Translations under genes and position numbers: made by a program
The notes under the pieces: generated by a model
The model's input: only the letters and a program-made list of their open reading frames with translations
Database searches by the model: none
Told to the model about the DNA's origin: nothing
Origin: Musa acuminata AAA Group
Lineage: Eukaryota; Streptophyta; Magnoliopsida; Zingiberales; Musaceae
Direction of reading: 5' to 3'
Length of the DNA: 64,000 nt
Assembly: GCF_036884655.1 (NCBI RefSeq)
Contig: NC_088331.1
Location: 15,605,001-15,669,000, forward strand
Shown here: one piece after another, positions 22,691 to 35,395 of the stretch
How positions within the stretch are numbered: position 1 is the stretch's first letter
Layout: each line of letters opens with the position of its first letter

Positions 22691-24479
22691 CATATCGAGT
22701 GATGATGGTCCCAAAAATTCATAGGTAACTTCAAATAAATTTGAGTAAACTATTATTATATACTCTGAATGCCCCTAAAATAGTGACATGACGATTCAAT
22801 GACCATGGGTTAGACTTAGTTCAAGTTTGACCATAGTCTTTCTTCCAACCGATTTATCACATGATCACTTCCATGGAAACTCATGCACATTATAATTAAA
22901 TAATAAATAATGACAATCAATATACTCAAAAGATTAACTTGATATAACAAAGTCATTATATCACAAAAGAATCTCTTAACTATTTTATATTTCCAAGTCT
23001 CATTTTTATTTAACAAAAAATTCTTCCTAACATATGTGAAGTACGGATACATACTTGGATGAATTACCATGAAGATGTGGGAGGCCATGAGTATTTACAA
23101 TTTTAAGTATTTGGTAAATAATAGATAAAAACTACATTTTAAATATGCATTGACATAAGTCTTATTTAGTAAAATTATTTTTTCAAAGTTTATTGAATAT
23201 TTTATAACAAATTTACCCTTATAATATTTTTAATATTTATTAAAAATAAATAAAATAAATATATTTTTATTTTAAATTAATAAGAAAGTAAATAAAATAA
23301 ATAAATGTATGGAATCTTATAAAAATTTTATAGGGCTCGAATATATATAATAAATAAAAATATATTAATATAAATAAATAAATAAATAAAAATTTCATCT
23401 TGTAGAAAATATAAATCATGTTGATTTATTACTAAATTATTTTAACAATTTTATATAAATTCATAGGGTACTTTGAAAATTTAAAAAATTATATTAACAT
23501 TTTGCAAATACCGAAATGCTAATGATATTATAAGGTACCTCAATATTTGAGTATTTTCAATATAATATCGAGGCTAGATACGATTTTAAAAAAGGTTATA
23601 AAATATAAATTCATATTTGAAATATGCATTAGGCGCTCGAAACATATTTTAAATGTATTCTCAAATGCACTTAGAATCCACAATGCTGTATAAACAATAC
23701 ATATGGAACATTTACCACTCATCTTCATTTTTACTTACTATAAACACATGTTTTTTTACATTGATAAATTTATGACAAATGATAATTCATAATTAAAATA
23801 ATCATACATAGATAATATTTAATAATTAACACATTATGGAATCATGTTATGATATAAGCATTTAAAGGAGTATATAATATTTTGCTTACCCTAATTTTTA
23901 TTATTCTAAAATAATAATTAAAATTTTATTTAATTATAAAATAAATTTTAAAAAAATCTATTCAGGTCGAGAACCACTTACTCGAGTCCAAAATTTTGCT
24001 CAATCACATAATTAGTTATCTTCTTGTTGGGTCTCGAGAATATCACCCTAATAGCTTAAGTGTCAACTCCTAATCTCTGCTAAAAATATATTATATGTAA
24101 ATCGATTATTTTTTTTATTTTTATTTCAGTACGTAAGTGTGGAAAACATTGCATTGACTTCTTTAGCACCTTCAACCATTACCTTAGTAAACATATGAGG
24201 TAATTATAGGTTACCCTCTATAGTTATCTATGATTAGCATTTCGACCTATACTTTAAAAAGTAAAATTAAGATCCCTATACTTATAAAATATTTAATCTC
24301 AATTCTCCTCATGTCATCAACTTTGTTGATGGAAAAAATCACATATGCCATCATGTGCAAAAGGGCACAATTGGAAAGGATAAAATAATAATTTTAATAT
24401 CTTTTAAATTATTAATTTCATAAGAATCTTTTTTCAACGTGTTGTCATATAAACTTCTCTACTTTCCTCCCCTCCGGTA

Positions 24480-25330
24480 CCCTCCTCTCCAGTTGCGTTA
24501 TGGACAATAGATCAACGGTGGTATTAGTGGTGCATGAGGCTGGTGGTGTTCTAGAGGAGATTCGGGCATCGCCTCAAAGCGCTGCCTTGAAGGTCGGTGG
24601 CATTCAAGATAGCCTACCGATGCTCCTCTTTACAACCTACTCACTTGCCACCCTTTCATCCCCTCCTTGGCTAGTGGTAGCCTTGTTGTTTGCCTCAGCT
24701 TTACCCTCCCCTACCACATTGGTATCCCGATAGGACTTGATGAATCAGAGCTTGAGGACAATGAAGAGAAGGCTGCCTCTCAATCCTGTGAAGGGCAAGG
24801 GCTAGGGCGCCACCTCGAAGTGTTACTTTCGTCCTCTCTTTTCCTTTCTTGAGGATCTAATATCGCCCCTCTTTCCAACTTGTTCACTCATCACCCTATT
24901 ATCCCCACCGTGGTCGATGGTGACGTTGTTATCCGTCGCAACCTCACCCTCTACCACATTGGTGTCTCGGTGAGCCTCGACGAATCATAGTGCAAGGTTG
25001 ACAAAGAGGATGAGGCTATCTCTCGAACATGTGAAGGGCAACGACCAGGGCGTCGCCTTGAAACATTGCTTTTTCCTCTTCTCCACTTTCTTGAGAACCC
25101 ACCATTACCCCTTTTTCTAATCTAGTTGCCCATCGTCCTATCATCCCTGCCCTAGTTGGCAGCAGCCTCACTCTCCCCTACCACATCGGCATCCGATGGA
25201 CCTCAACAAATTGGAGTGTGATGACGATGAAGAGGAGAAGGCAGCCTCTTGATCCTTTGAAGGGCAACAGCTAGGGCATCACGACGCTATGGTCTTTTGC
25301 CGATGTCGACAAGTTCTTGGACCTCGTTGG
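24480..25330 (+). repeat. diverged tandem repeat, unit about 240 bp, three copies
   Basis: A GC-richer island in AT-rich DNA. The word CTACCACATT/C recurs at 24711, 24951 and 25178, and a CCTCTTT...CATCCC segment recurs at about 24620, 24863 and 25105. Unit lengths are therefore about 240 and 227 bases. Each copy ends with a GTGAAGGGCAA-like stretch. The open frames here (24500-24733, 24667-24852) do not persist across copies, so I do not call a gene. It may derive from a duplicated gene fragment that I do not recognise. Confidence 0.65.
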
Positions 25331-26071
25331 GTATAACAACAGTGAGAATCAATGATCAAAGTATTGTAATGGTCTCAAGTAATAGTAGTAGTTCTAGTAT
25401 AACTATGAGAAGAGTAAGGATGAGACATTAAGGCAAAGATCCTATTATTGAATCATTGAATGATAAAGATTTTGATAAGTGTTTAAATTTTTTTTATTTT
25501 GAATCACTATATTTAATGCAGATTTGTTGAATCATGTTGCATTCTATCTTAATAATGTAAATTAAGAACTTTATTAAAATAATAGAACAAAGTATAAAAT
25601 TTGTCGAAGATCCTAAAAATACTACCAAAGTGCTGAAAGATAAATGCAATTAAAAAGATAAATTAATTTTTTTTCTTTATGTCGAATATGTCAAAAACTT
25701 AATTTGCCACTATCATTATATGCAATAAAAAGCTACTTATAGAGCATTATTAATAAAACTTAATGTATTTTGATCAAGTTTATGTAAATGCAGGAGAAAA
25801 TAAGGCCTAAACTAAGCCTTCTAGAAAAGTGGTCCACTTTAATGATTAGATATATAGAATTATAGATATTGTAATAAGAATTTTATAATTTATAGTTATA
25901 TCTTTCTTATACAATATTTTAAATTTTTGCCTCTATTATAGATGATCTTTTTATTGATTATGATAGTAGTTTCAATAAGAGTGAGAATGAAGGAGACGAA
26001 ATAGAAAAATGATTGGTGGATATAACAATATAAGGGGAGGTCGAGGAAATTGATCGACAAACTATGATTCA
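25331..26071. other. AT-rich intergenic sequence
   Basis: No feature recognised beyond A/T runs and short chance frames. Confidence 0.4.
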
Positions 26072-27037
26072 TGAGGCAAACATTACTCAAGTTATATATA
26101 TCTGGCCAGGGTCATTCGGGTTGAGAGAGAAAGAGTTCTCCGGGAGAATTCGATTAGAGCGAGACTCGAGTAGAAACCGTATGGGTCTGATAGCACCATG
26201 CTCGATATACAGTCTCTAGGATATTAGATGGATGAGGGACTATAGATATATGGTAACTGAGGACAGACAGGTCCAATGGATTAGATTCCCCTGTATCGTC
26301 TGGGGACTATGGCGTAGTGGCCTAGTACGTCCGTAGTCGATCAGTCGAGTGAATTATTATAGAGATAATAATTCACTGAGTTAGAAGGAGTTCTTACAGG
26401 TATGACTCATAGCCAGCTCGATATTGGGCCTAGAGGGTCACGCACATATGGTAGGCATTGCGATGAGTAGAGGTTCGGATATGAGATATCCGATGGAGCC
26501 CTTGTCTTATTGGATATCCAATAAGCCCCTGAATTATTGGATCCCATGGACGAGATCCAATAAGAGCCCATAAGAGATTATTGGATAGAGATCCACTAAT
26601 CTAAAAGGCTTGGGTTATTTGATACAGATCCAATACCCACTAGGGGAGGATCTATTAGGGTTTGACATGGGACCTCTATAAATAGGAGGGATTCAGAGCC
26701 TCATAGGCTAGAGTCTTTGCTTACCTCTCCTATTCTCCTCCCCGTCTCCACCTCAAAGCAGGCCTGGAGTTTTGAGGAGCGTCGTCGCAACCCTACTGTA
26801 TAGATCACCGCTAGAGAGGAGGACGCTTGACCTCCTTCACCCTCTCCTAAATATCTACAAGGAAACATAGATATACAATCTCCCTAGGTAACACAATCTA
26901 CTCTATACGTAGTTTTAAGTTTCGCGGATTTTGCACACCAATTTTTGCATGACGACAAACATCTCTTTGGGAATCGGGGATTTTGTTTTCTTGTTCTTTC
27001 ACTGTGCATGTGATGTCACCCCTAAGATTTCCCAACA
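26072..27037 (+). repeat. LTR-like block, possibly a solo LTR
   Basis: A GC-moderate block with a promoter-like CTATAAATAGGAGG near 26675-26688 and a transcript-leader-like region after it. It ends ...TTTCCCAACA at 27037, directly before a truncated SIRE-like LTR. No second copy exists in the window, no PBS follows it, and I could not find a clean target duplication. The left edge (TGAGGCAAAC at 26072) is a guess. It could be a solo LTR or the truncated end of a larger element. Confidence 0.4.
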
Positions 27038-27045
27038 CCAACACT

Positions 27046-27990
27046 TAGAGATTTTTTCCATACTTTGATATCACTTTGTTGCACTTTCATGCAGAAAATG
27101 GTGGGTTATTTATAGGTCCCAATGGCTTCAAAATTGGAGCCAAAAAGTATCTTATCCAAGGTTTCCAGGGTACTGGTGGTACCACCACATGTACTGAGCA
27201 TTACCACCGCCTATAGTACTGACACTAAGTGGTACCACTACTCAGTCTAGTGGTTCTACTGCTTGGCAGAGTCTTAGATATTGAGCTCTGATGGTACCAT
27301 CGCCTAGTCTAGCGGTACTACTACTTGATAGAGTCTTAGAGACTGGGCTCTAGCAGTACCACCGCTTGGCAGTAATAACTATCGGCGGTACCACCGCTCA
27401 GTCTGGCGGTACCACCACCTAGACCACTTGGGAGACTACCCCCTAGGTGGTTCCACCGCCCTAGTCTGGTGGTGCCACCGCCAGACAAGGTCCAACAACC
27501 TGGTAGGGCCTTAAATCTAGCCAAAACCAATTCAATTATGGGCCTAGTTGGCCCTTAACAGGGTTATTGGGATTACCTCCCAAACCTAACCCTAATTATA
27601 TGCTAACTATAATTTTTAATGTATACACTAAACAAAACAAGTCCGGTAAGTCTTGGTTTCTTCCGGTGTGCTTTCGACGATCTCTCGGCAATCTTCTAAC
27701 GGACTCCCAACAAGCTCCTGGACTTCACGATGATCTTCTTAGCGAGTTCCGATGAGCTTCTTTGGTAAGCTCCTGAACTTCTCGGTCAATTCCAATAGAA
27801 CTTCTAACAAATGTTTGGACTTCCGACGAACTCTTGAACTCCCAACGAATTCTCGATCTTGACTCTAGCACTTCATTTTGCTTTATGCCTTGATCACTAT
27901 CATAATAAATCCTGCACACTTTTCTCAACATACAGATTGGATCAAATAATTTATCAATTGATTTCATCATCAAAATCCGAGATTCAATAA
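27046..27990 (-). repeat. truncated 3' LTR of a SIRE-like element
   Basis: This matches 32300-33101 in order: a short promoter-like segment (TATTTATAGG near 27107), a GC-rich block of GGTACCACC words (27170-27490), then a CTTCCGGCGA-type stretch. The inner end is a CATCATCAAAATCCGAGATTCAATA junction followed by CTCCCCC. About 500 bp of the R/U5 side is missing at the left, where it abuts the 26072-27037 block. Confidence 0.8.
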
Positions 27991-30140
27991 TCTCCCCCAT
28001 TTTGATGATGACAATCAATTAATGATGGAGTTAACCTTAACTCCCCCTATCTATATGCTATACTTGAGAAAAGACACTCTTGAATTTAAAGCCTTTTGAA
28101 TTCAAGAATCAAACTGATAAGTTATATGCATTTAAATTTATCGACATGTATATTATGATACCAATCATGATTTACCATCTCAAAATATGAAGCCACGTAT
28201 TTATCACAATAAAAATGATGTCAAGACAAGACATCCATTTTCGAGTCCAATATAGAATGATGATAGAGAATTATCATTTTCAAGTATGATACAAATTTTA
28301 AATATGAAATTTAGTAAGATTTAATTTTCGATAAAAGATGACAATTCATCAATTCGAGGTATGATATCAATTGTAAGCATGATAAATTTGATACCTTATC
28401 ATAATGATAAACATTTATCATTTTGATACGAAATCAAGCATGATTTTAAGAATAAATAATTTCAAGTATCCATGTCACATTAAATAGAAATCAATCATAC
28501 ATTTTGATATTTTTTAAGTATTTACGATGTATTTGATAATACTAATCACATTTCAAGCATTCGTAATACATTCAAGCATTTTCGATACAATATTTTTTTT
28601 AATATTGTCATCAATTTGTCATATTTCTCCCCCTTTATTATCAACAAAAAAGAAATAATTCAACAATGCAAGTGTTTAAAAAACTATTCAATTAAGTTCA
28701 ACTCCAATTTATCTAAGTTAGCAAAAATGAAAGGTTAAGCAAAAACTTGGCATGATAACTACTTTTGAATAAGCTAACATTTTTAGGTTAGATGCGCAAA
28801 AGCTTTCTGGATCTTCTTAAGATTTGGAAGTTTCTTTCTTCCTTTGTCATAAGAATAAGAAGAAGAGAAAGATGGGTAAGGAAATTCATTATCCAATTCA
28901 TTCTTCATCAAGAACCAAATTAATAAAAGAGTTTGAACCAAGTCAAATAATAAAAAAAAAGAGTTTCATCGAATCGAGCTTCTAGTTCAACAAGGAGAAA
29001 GGATTCATGAAAAGGATATCCATACGAAATCAAATCCCTATTCTTGCAAGTGATCATCACATGCTAAAAGTTCATAAAAATTCTTCTTTCATGAGAAGAG
29101 TAATGAAGAATTCATAGGAAAGGAGCATCATATGAAGGATAACAAAATCCATGAATAAAACTTCATAAATCAAATCTATTTTTTATTAAAAATTCACAAG
29201 AGTGAAATCCGTGAGAGATATATTTGTCAATGAATTCCATGAGTGAAGAGACTAAGTGTATCAAAAATCATTAAGTGATGAAGCAAGAGTATGAAGTAAA
29301 TTTGATACCAAATTAAGAGAAATTTTAGATTTCATGAAAGCTTTATTTACGAAATAAAATAAATTCATGAAAGCTTTATTTGTGAAAAATCGAGAAATTC
29401 CGGAAAAGATATACCATCACCTAGTTTGGTAGTACCATTGCCAGACATAATCTTCGGAGATTGTGCCACTGACGGTTCCACCTATTGGGTCATTGTTTGG
29501 GCCTTTCACTTGACCCAATACAACCCAAACTTAGGCCCAATTATCCCCTAATTGAGTTGGCCCAATTTCAACCCAATTACACTTAAAACCTATTTTGATT
29601 TAGATAATTATTATAAAGCTAAATCAAATATTGTCCGGCATGTCATTGATTCATCGATGCCTTCGACATATTGTCCTCTCTTGCAGCCTATTGCTTATAT
29701 CAAGAGATATATAAATCATAAATACAAAGGAATTATGTCATGAAAGATTTAAGATAGAAAGTATAACACATAATTCCAAAATATAAGATTTCAAATCATT
29801 ATGCATAATTAAATCATCAAGTATGATTTCATTAAAAATAAAATATTTTTAATCAAAATCGAAAAGCAATACGAAAATCATCAAGATACACATTATTGTT
29901 TCTTAAAAATATACATAAGATTAATCTTATTAGGTGTACACGTATTAGATTTAAATCTAACATTTTGTTCCTTTATCATAAAACATGTAATTTTCATGAT
30001 CATTTTCAAAATCACTAGAAAGATGAGCATGATCCCATTTTTTTATTTTTTTAATAATTTATATATAATTTTTTAAAATTAATTTAAAAATAACTCATGA
30101 AATGAATTAAGTAATTTTAAAATAAAGTAAAGGGGTTTTG
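27991..30140 (-). other. AT-rich internal spacer of a gag-only SIRE-like element
   Basis: It begins with ATCTCCCCCATTTT, a polypurine tract on the minus strand next to the LTR. About 2.1 kb of AT-rich sequence without pol follows. No protease, integrase or RT motif was found in either strand. This mirrors the spacers at 56710-59403 and 50403-52590. Confidence 0.65.
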
Positions 30141-30144
30141 GTTA

Positions 30145-31000
30145 CCTCGTTGTCGAAAGCCATTAAGGTGTAGTTCACCATCTTATTTTTGTTGGTTTGC
30201 TTCTTGTCTTCGGAGGTCTCGATTTGTCCCACAGTGTCTTCTTCTTCTTTAGCAACTTCTTCTTTTTAAGTTCATTTTTATTATTTGATTCTTGTTTCAT
30301 GAACTTTGTAAGTTTTATTGTTAAGAGTTCAAAGTCATCATCACTTAAGCTTTCGCTCGAATGGTCTTCTTGAGTTCTAAGTGTCAAATCCTTCCTGTTC
30401 TTTGAAAGGTTGTTCTAATGTTCATCAAGTTTATTATGTGTCTTGCACGTCATTTCATAGATCATCAAAAACTCAATAAGTTCTTCAATCGGAAAATGGT
30501 TCAAGTTCTTTGATTCTTTAATAACCATTACTTTAGGATCCAAATTTTTAGGAAGGGATCTTAGTATTTTGTTAACAAGTTTAAAATTAGAAAAATATTT
30601 ATCAAGTGCTTTCAAACTATTGATGACATCCATAAAATGAGTGTCCATGTCAACGATAATTTCATTTGGCTTCATTCAAAATAATTCAAAATCATGCATC
30701 AAAAGGTTAATTTTCGAATCATTAACTCTACTAGTGCCTTCATGTGAGATTTCAAGAGTGTGCCAAATCTCATAAGTCATTTCGTCAATAGAAACTCAAT
30801 TGAATTTATTTTTATCCAAAGTACAAATTGAGATTCAATAATATTTTATAAATCGAGATTCAATAAAAGCAAGAAAACTCTCATTCAAGTTTTCCAATAT
30901 GTGTAGTCTGTCCTATTGAACATAGGAGGACGAATGATATAGTGACCCTCTTGAAAGTCGAAAAGAGTTATTTCTTTTAGGTGTTCAATCAAGCGAAAAA
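30145..31000 (-). pseudogene. decayed SIRE-type gag
   Basis: Minus-strand segments at 30675-30415 and 30387-30175 match the gags at 39582 and 55711 in order: MKPNEIIVDM, VNKILRSLP, PIEELIEFLM.YEMTC, then a Lys-rich C-terminal part. Stops and frameshifts separate them. The N-terminal part (to about 31000) is recognisable only at DNA level. Confidence 0.75.
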
Positions 31001-31021
31001 AAACGTGGCTCTAATACCAAC

Positions 31022-31077
31022 TGTTAGGATCGAGTCGGCACTAAGAGGGGGGTGAATTAGTGCTTACGATCCTAATA
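31022..31077 (-). repeat. LTR stub, about 55 bp
   Basis: It starts TGTTAGGATCGAGTCGG right after a PBS-like site (TCTAATACCAACT, 31009-31021) and shows the family's AAGAGGGGGGTGAATTAGTGC end. It then breaks off, near 31077, directly into a second copy of gag. The LTR proper is missing. Confidence 0.75.
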
Positions 31078-31079
31078 CT

Positions 31080-31810
31080 TTTAAGTGGTCTTCATGAGTT
31101 CTTAATGTCATATCTTTCCTATTCTTTGGAAAGTTATCCTCGAACTCTTCATGAGCATTGTAAGTTATCTCATAGGTCATTAACGACCTGATAAATTATT
31201 CGAGAGAAAAATTATTCAAATCCTTGGCATTTTGAATGACCTTTGCTTTAGGGTCCCAACTCTTTGGAAGGGATCCCAATATTTTATTAACGAGTTCAAC
31301 TTTAGAAAGATTTTTACTAAGCGCTTTTAGACCATTAATGACATTCGTAAACCCGATGTATATGTCTCTAATGGTCTCACTTGGTTTCATCCAAAACAAT
31401 TCATAAGTATGGACTAAAAGATTTATTTTGGACTCCTTTACTCTACTAGTGCCTTTGTGAGTGATTTCAAGTGTGTGCCAAATATCGAAACTCGTTTCCT
31501 AAATAAACACTCGATAGAACTCATTTTTTATCTAAAGTGCAAAATAAGATATTCATAGCATTGACATTTAAAGAGAAAGTCTTCTTCTCCAACTCATTCT
31601 AATCGTTCAGTGGAAGAGAAGACTTTTGAAGGCCATTTTTCACAATGTTCTATAATTTAAAATCTATATAAATTAGAAAAAATCTTCATTCTAGTTTTCC
31701 AATAGGTGTAATCCATCCTATTGAACATGGGTGGATGTGTGATTGAATAACCCTCTTGGTTATCGATAAATTCCATCTCTCTTAGGTTTCAAACCAAAAT
31801 GAGAGTGACC
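31080..31810 (-). pseudogene. second decayed SIRE-type gag
   Basis: The minus strand contains MKPSETIRDI, VNKILGSLPKSWDPK and an AKDLNNFSLE segment (31399-31196), plus DNA-level similarity up to the PBS at 31811-31826. It is interrupted by stops and missing the C-terminal zinc knuckle and everything after it. It belongs with the LTR at 31827-33101. Confidence 0.75.
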
Positions 31811-31826
31811 TTGCTCTGATACCAAT

Positions 31827-33101
31827 TGTTAGGATCAAGAACGATATTAAGAGGGAGGTGGGGGGTGAATTAGTGCAGCAGATAAAAATGATAAATTTAA
31901 ATAATTTTAAAAAACTTTGTACGATATAATTCTTAATTCTAGAAAACCATTTTGAAAAGATATTTTATTTGAATAGTTTTTAAGTGAGTAGAGAAGAGGG
32001 GATTTGACAGTTTGCAATGAAGTAAAGTAGAATGCAGTAAAGTACGTACCAAGAAAAGAACATGCCAATTTTATAGTAGTTCGGTCATCTAACCTAAATC
32101 CGCTCCTGATACCTCCTCTAATGAGGCCATCGGCTTCCACTATTGATATTTCTTGAAGGGCAAAGATCAATCACCCCTTTACAGAACTTTCATAAGTGGC
32201 TCACTCTCATTTTACAATCTTTCATACTTAGAAACGACGGAGGCAAAGTCTTAACTTTTGCAAGCTATTTCACTATGGTTTTAGTTCAGTTCTTATCACT
32301 TCTCTGTACTTAACTAGTTAAGAAGTAAGGGGTATTTATAGCCCTCAAGTGGCTTTAGAATTGGAGTCAAAAAGTATCTCATCCCCAGTTTTCGGGGTAC
32401 TAGCGGTACCACCGCCCTAGTATAGCGGAACTACTGCCTGATAGAGTCTCGGTGATTGAGCTCTGGTGGTACCACCGCCTGACAAGGTGATACCATTGCT
32501 TGACAGCATTAACTGTCAATGTTACCACCACCTAGGCTTCTTAGAGATTGAGTCCTAGGCGGTTCCACCGCCCTAGTCTAATGGTGCCATCGCCAGATAG
32601 GGTTCATCAACCTATTTAAACCTTGAATCCGACCCAAACCAGTCTAATTACGGGCCCAATTGGCCCTTAATAGGTTTAATGAGATTACCTCCAAATGCTA
32701 TCCATAATTATATGCTAACTTCAATTTTTAAGGCATACACTAAACAAAACAAGTCCAATAAGTCTAGGTTTCTTCCGACGAGCTTCCGGCGGACTTTCGA
32801 CGATCTCTCGAGAATCTTCCAATGGACTCCCGGCAAGCTCCTAGACTTCATGATGATCTTTTTGGAGAGTTCCGGCGAGCTTCTTTAGCAAGCTCCTGGA
32901 CTTCTTGGCTAATTTTAGTAGCACCTCCGGACTCCCGACAAACTCTCGAACTCCCAACGAATTCTCGATTTGGACTCTAGCACTTCATTTTGCTTTATGC
33001 CTTGATCGCTATCATAGTTAATCATACACACTTTTCTCAACATATAGATTGGATCAAATAATTTATCAATTGATTTCATCATCAAAATATGAGATTCAAC
33101 A
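31827..33101 (-). repeat. 5' LTR of a SIRE-like element
   Basis: A 1275-bp LTR on the minus strand, from TGTTGAATCTCATATTTTG at 33101 to the TCCTAACA end at 31827. The PBS (TTGCTCTGATACCAAT on the plus strand, 31811-31826) lies just inside. It contains the GGTACCACC-type GC-rich block at about 32395-32600 and a TATTTATAG promoter-like word near 32333. It lacks the 330-bp U3 module seen at 53040-53400. Confidence 0.85.
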
Positions 33102-33106
33102 ACCAT

Positions 33107-33575
33107 GCCCTCAGGTCATCGGTGACATCTTTATATCATAAGCAATATCTCGAATTATGATATAGGTGAGCCTCGAGGGACTTGATCAACTCAACCTACA
33201 TTGGGATTTGATTTCTTTCAATAATTATGGAAGGCCACGTGAATCAATCTAATTATCTTACACTTACCGACTTAATATTATTGTAGGAGAGGATTTTGAT
33301 TCGATCTCGTAATATGATGTGTCGCATACATATATATTTAATATATATATTTACATCGCATGCAAATATATATACTTAACTAGTAGGTGTATAGCAATCA
33401 TATGCACAAGCACACTAGATTATCGTGGACCATAGCCTAATATTATCATGCCCTAGCAAGTAGGCCTAACCACTTACATCAGGATCTATGTGTGCATCGG
33501 TGCATTTCCATACCCAGTGATCATCGATCTCATCATCATCATCAGATCTACCGACACCTCGACGCATCTCTAGTG
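33107..33575. other. intergenic sequence with TA-rich palindromic stretch
   Basis: No gene recognised. 33327-33380 contains overlapping ATATATATTTA/TAAATATATAT words that can fold back. Confidence 0.4.
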
Positions 33576-33579
33576 ATCG

Positions 33580-33997
33580 TCTAAATCAATATTTTAGCTT
33601 ACGATTAATAATTATAGTAATTGATATTAAATCTTGTGGTTAGTATATATAGTAATAGATTCTTTTAACCTGTGAACTATAACCACAATAATAAGTAGTT
33701 TCATCCTACGATCAACAAATGCACTATTAGGTGTTTTTCGCTTATATTCAATAACATGCAGTAGTTTTAACTGACAATCAACATCCACAGGAATATATGA
33801 CCCAACTAAAATAGTAGACGATAATAGATATCAATAATAATATTTGATCAAGTATATTAAATACACCAAAACAAATATCTTTAATATTCATGTCAAATAT
33901 ATACACATTCTAAATATCAATTTCATATTAGTTTATTTAGCAAAACATCATCAAAACGATCCAAAGTTGTTCTCTAGCTACTCCTCTCAATATGTAG
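33580..33997 (+). repeat. tandem repeat, partial first unit (560-bp family)
   Basis: This AT-rich stretch matches about 47740-48161 in order, including TTTCATCCTACGATCAAC, GCAGTAGTTTTA and CAAAACATCATCAAAA words. It is cut at 33997 by the insertion of the Tork-type element and continues at 47602. Confidence 0.75.
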
Positions 33998-34422
33998 TGT
34001 TAGTTTGGCAAGTCCCATAGTCCCACATCGGGAAAACCAGGCTTGTTATCTCCTATTGGAACTATAAATAAGGGCCTGAGCTTTGAAGTCAGATGCACCA
34101 CAAGTGGCACCACAAGAAAAACCTAAGTATTTGCTTTGGGTTTAAGTCCATACTCAGTTCAATAATTTGGGCTTATAGTTGAGGTTTTTCTTGTTTAGTA
34201 TTTTCGGGTGTTTTATGGCCTAGGAACATCTTCCTAAGGTATTTGTAATAGTCTCTTTTATAGCAGTGATTTGCTCCTCTTTCGTTCGTGGATGTAGATC
34301 AAGGTTAATTGACCGAACCACGTAAATCTGGTGTTCTTGTTGCTTTTATTCTTTCCGCTTTATTGTCTTTGTCGGGTTGCTAAAATTACCCTTTGGTAAA
34401 TTTCTTGGGGCTAGCTCTAACA
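33998..34422 (+). repeat. 5' LTR of the outer Tork-type element
   Basis: A 425-bp LTR from TGTTAGTTTGG to CTCTAACA, with TATAAATA at 34063-34070 as likely promoter. It matches 37212-37303 plus 47276-47596. Confidence 0.92.
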
Positions 34423-34425
34423 AAT

Positions 34426-34441
34426 TGGTATCAGAGCCTGG
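34426..34441 (+). other. primer-binding site of the outer Tork-type element
   Basis: TGGTATCAGAGCCTGG, three bases inside the 5' LTR, complementary to initiator tRNA-Met. Confidence 0.9.
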
Positions 34442-34462
34442 TTTCAGGATCTTTTGGCAACA

Positions 34463-35395
34463 ATGACAATATCAAAGATCGTTGTCGAGAAATTCGACAG
34501 AAATATCAACTTCGGCATGTGGCAACTTAAGATGGAGGCCATTCTGGTTCAAGACGGAGTTGATTTGGCACTAAAGGGGGCTGAGAACATTCCAAATGGT
34601 ACGTCAATGGAAGATCTTGCGGGTATGGATAAGAAGGTCTGATCCAGCATTATTCTAAATCTCTCTGATGAGGTTTTACGGTAGGTAGCTATGGAGACTA
34701 CGACTAAGAGCATGTGGGACAAGCTTAAAGCCTTGTATATGAAGAGGACAGTAGAGACTCGTCTCTACTTAAAGCAAAGTTTATATATGCTTCGGATGAT
34801 TGAAAGTACATCTATACTCTCACATCTTGATAAGTTTGATTCTTTGGTTATGGATTTGGAGAATATAGATGCAAAAATTGATGATGAGGATAAGGCCCTA
34901 TTACTTTTGTGTTCTCTTCCCCAATCTTTTAAGCATTTCCATGATACTATGATTTATGGAAAAGAAACAATTTCGCATCAAGAAATTAAATCTGCACTAA
35001 AATCTAAGGAGTAGATAGATAGAGATATCACTGGGGAAAGTAGAGAGAATCAGGCTGAAGGTCTGGTTGTTAGGGGGAGAATAGATAAAAGGGAATTTGA
35101 CAATAGTAAATCTAAATTTAGATCTAAATCCAGACATAGAAATTTGGAGTGCAGATATTGTCATAAAATAGGGCACATTAAATCTGATTGCTTTAAATTA
35201 AAAAATAAATTAAAGCAAAAGGAAAAATTTGTTGAGAAAACTATTGAATCCGCTAAAGATAGTATAGCAACTGATTAGAATGTTGAAAATATTTTCTCTG
35301 CTATTGATGATAGGACGATGTCTAAAAATGAATGGATTTTAGATTCTGGTTGTTCTTATCACATGTGTCCTAATAGAGATTTATTTTCCACATGA
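34463..35395 (+). pseudogene. decayed Tork-type gag and start of protease
   Basis: It starts at the ATG at 34463. In one frame the gag domain runs to a zinc knuckle CRYCHKIGHIKSDC (about 35152-35193) and the protease start DSGCSYHM (about 35342-35365). In-frame stops fall near 34640, 34682, 35012 and 35276. A TGA near 35393 is followed by a frame change into the next segment. Not functional. Confidence 0.85.

Larger units (their letters stand above)
20719..24470. other. AT-rich intergenic sequence
   Basis: No gene is supported. It includes a TTA microsatellite and a PBS-like site near 22617-22632, both listed separately. 23100-24130 is extremely AT-rich. The open frames at 22816-23088 and 23540-23728 look like chance frames in AT-rich DNA. 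Confidence 0.4.

Noticed and set aside
26072..27037. Complete LTR retrotransposon at this site
   Set aside because: No second LTR, PBS or coding region was found, so only an LTR-like block is reported.
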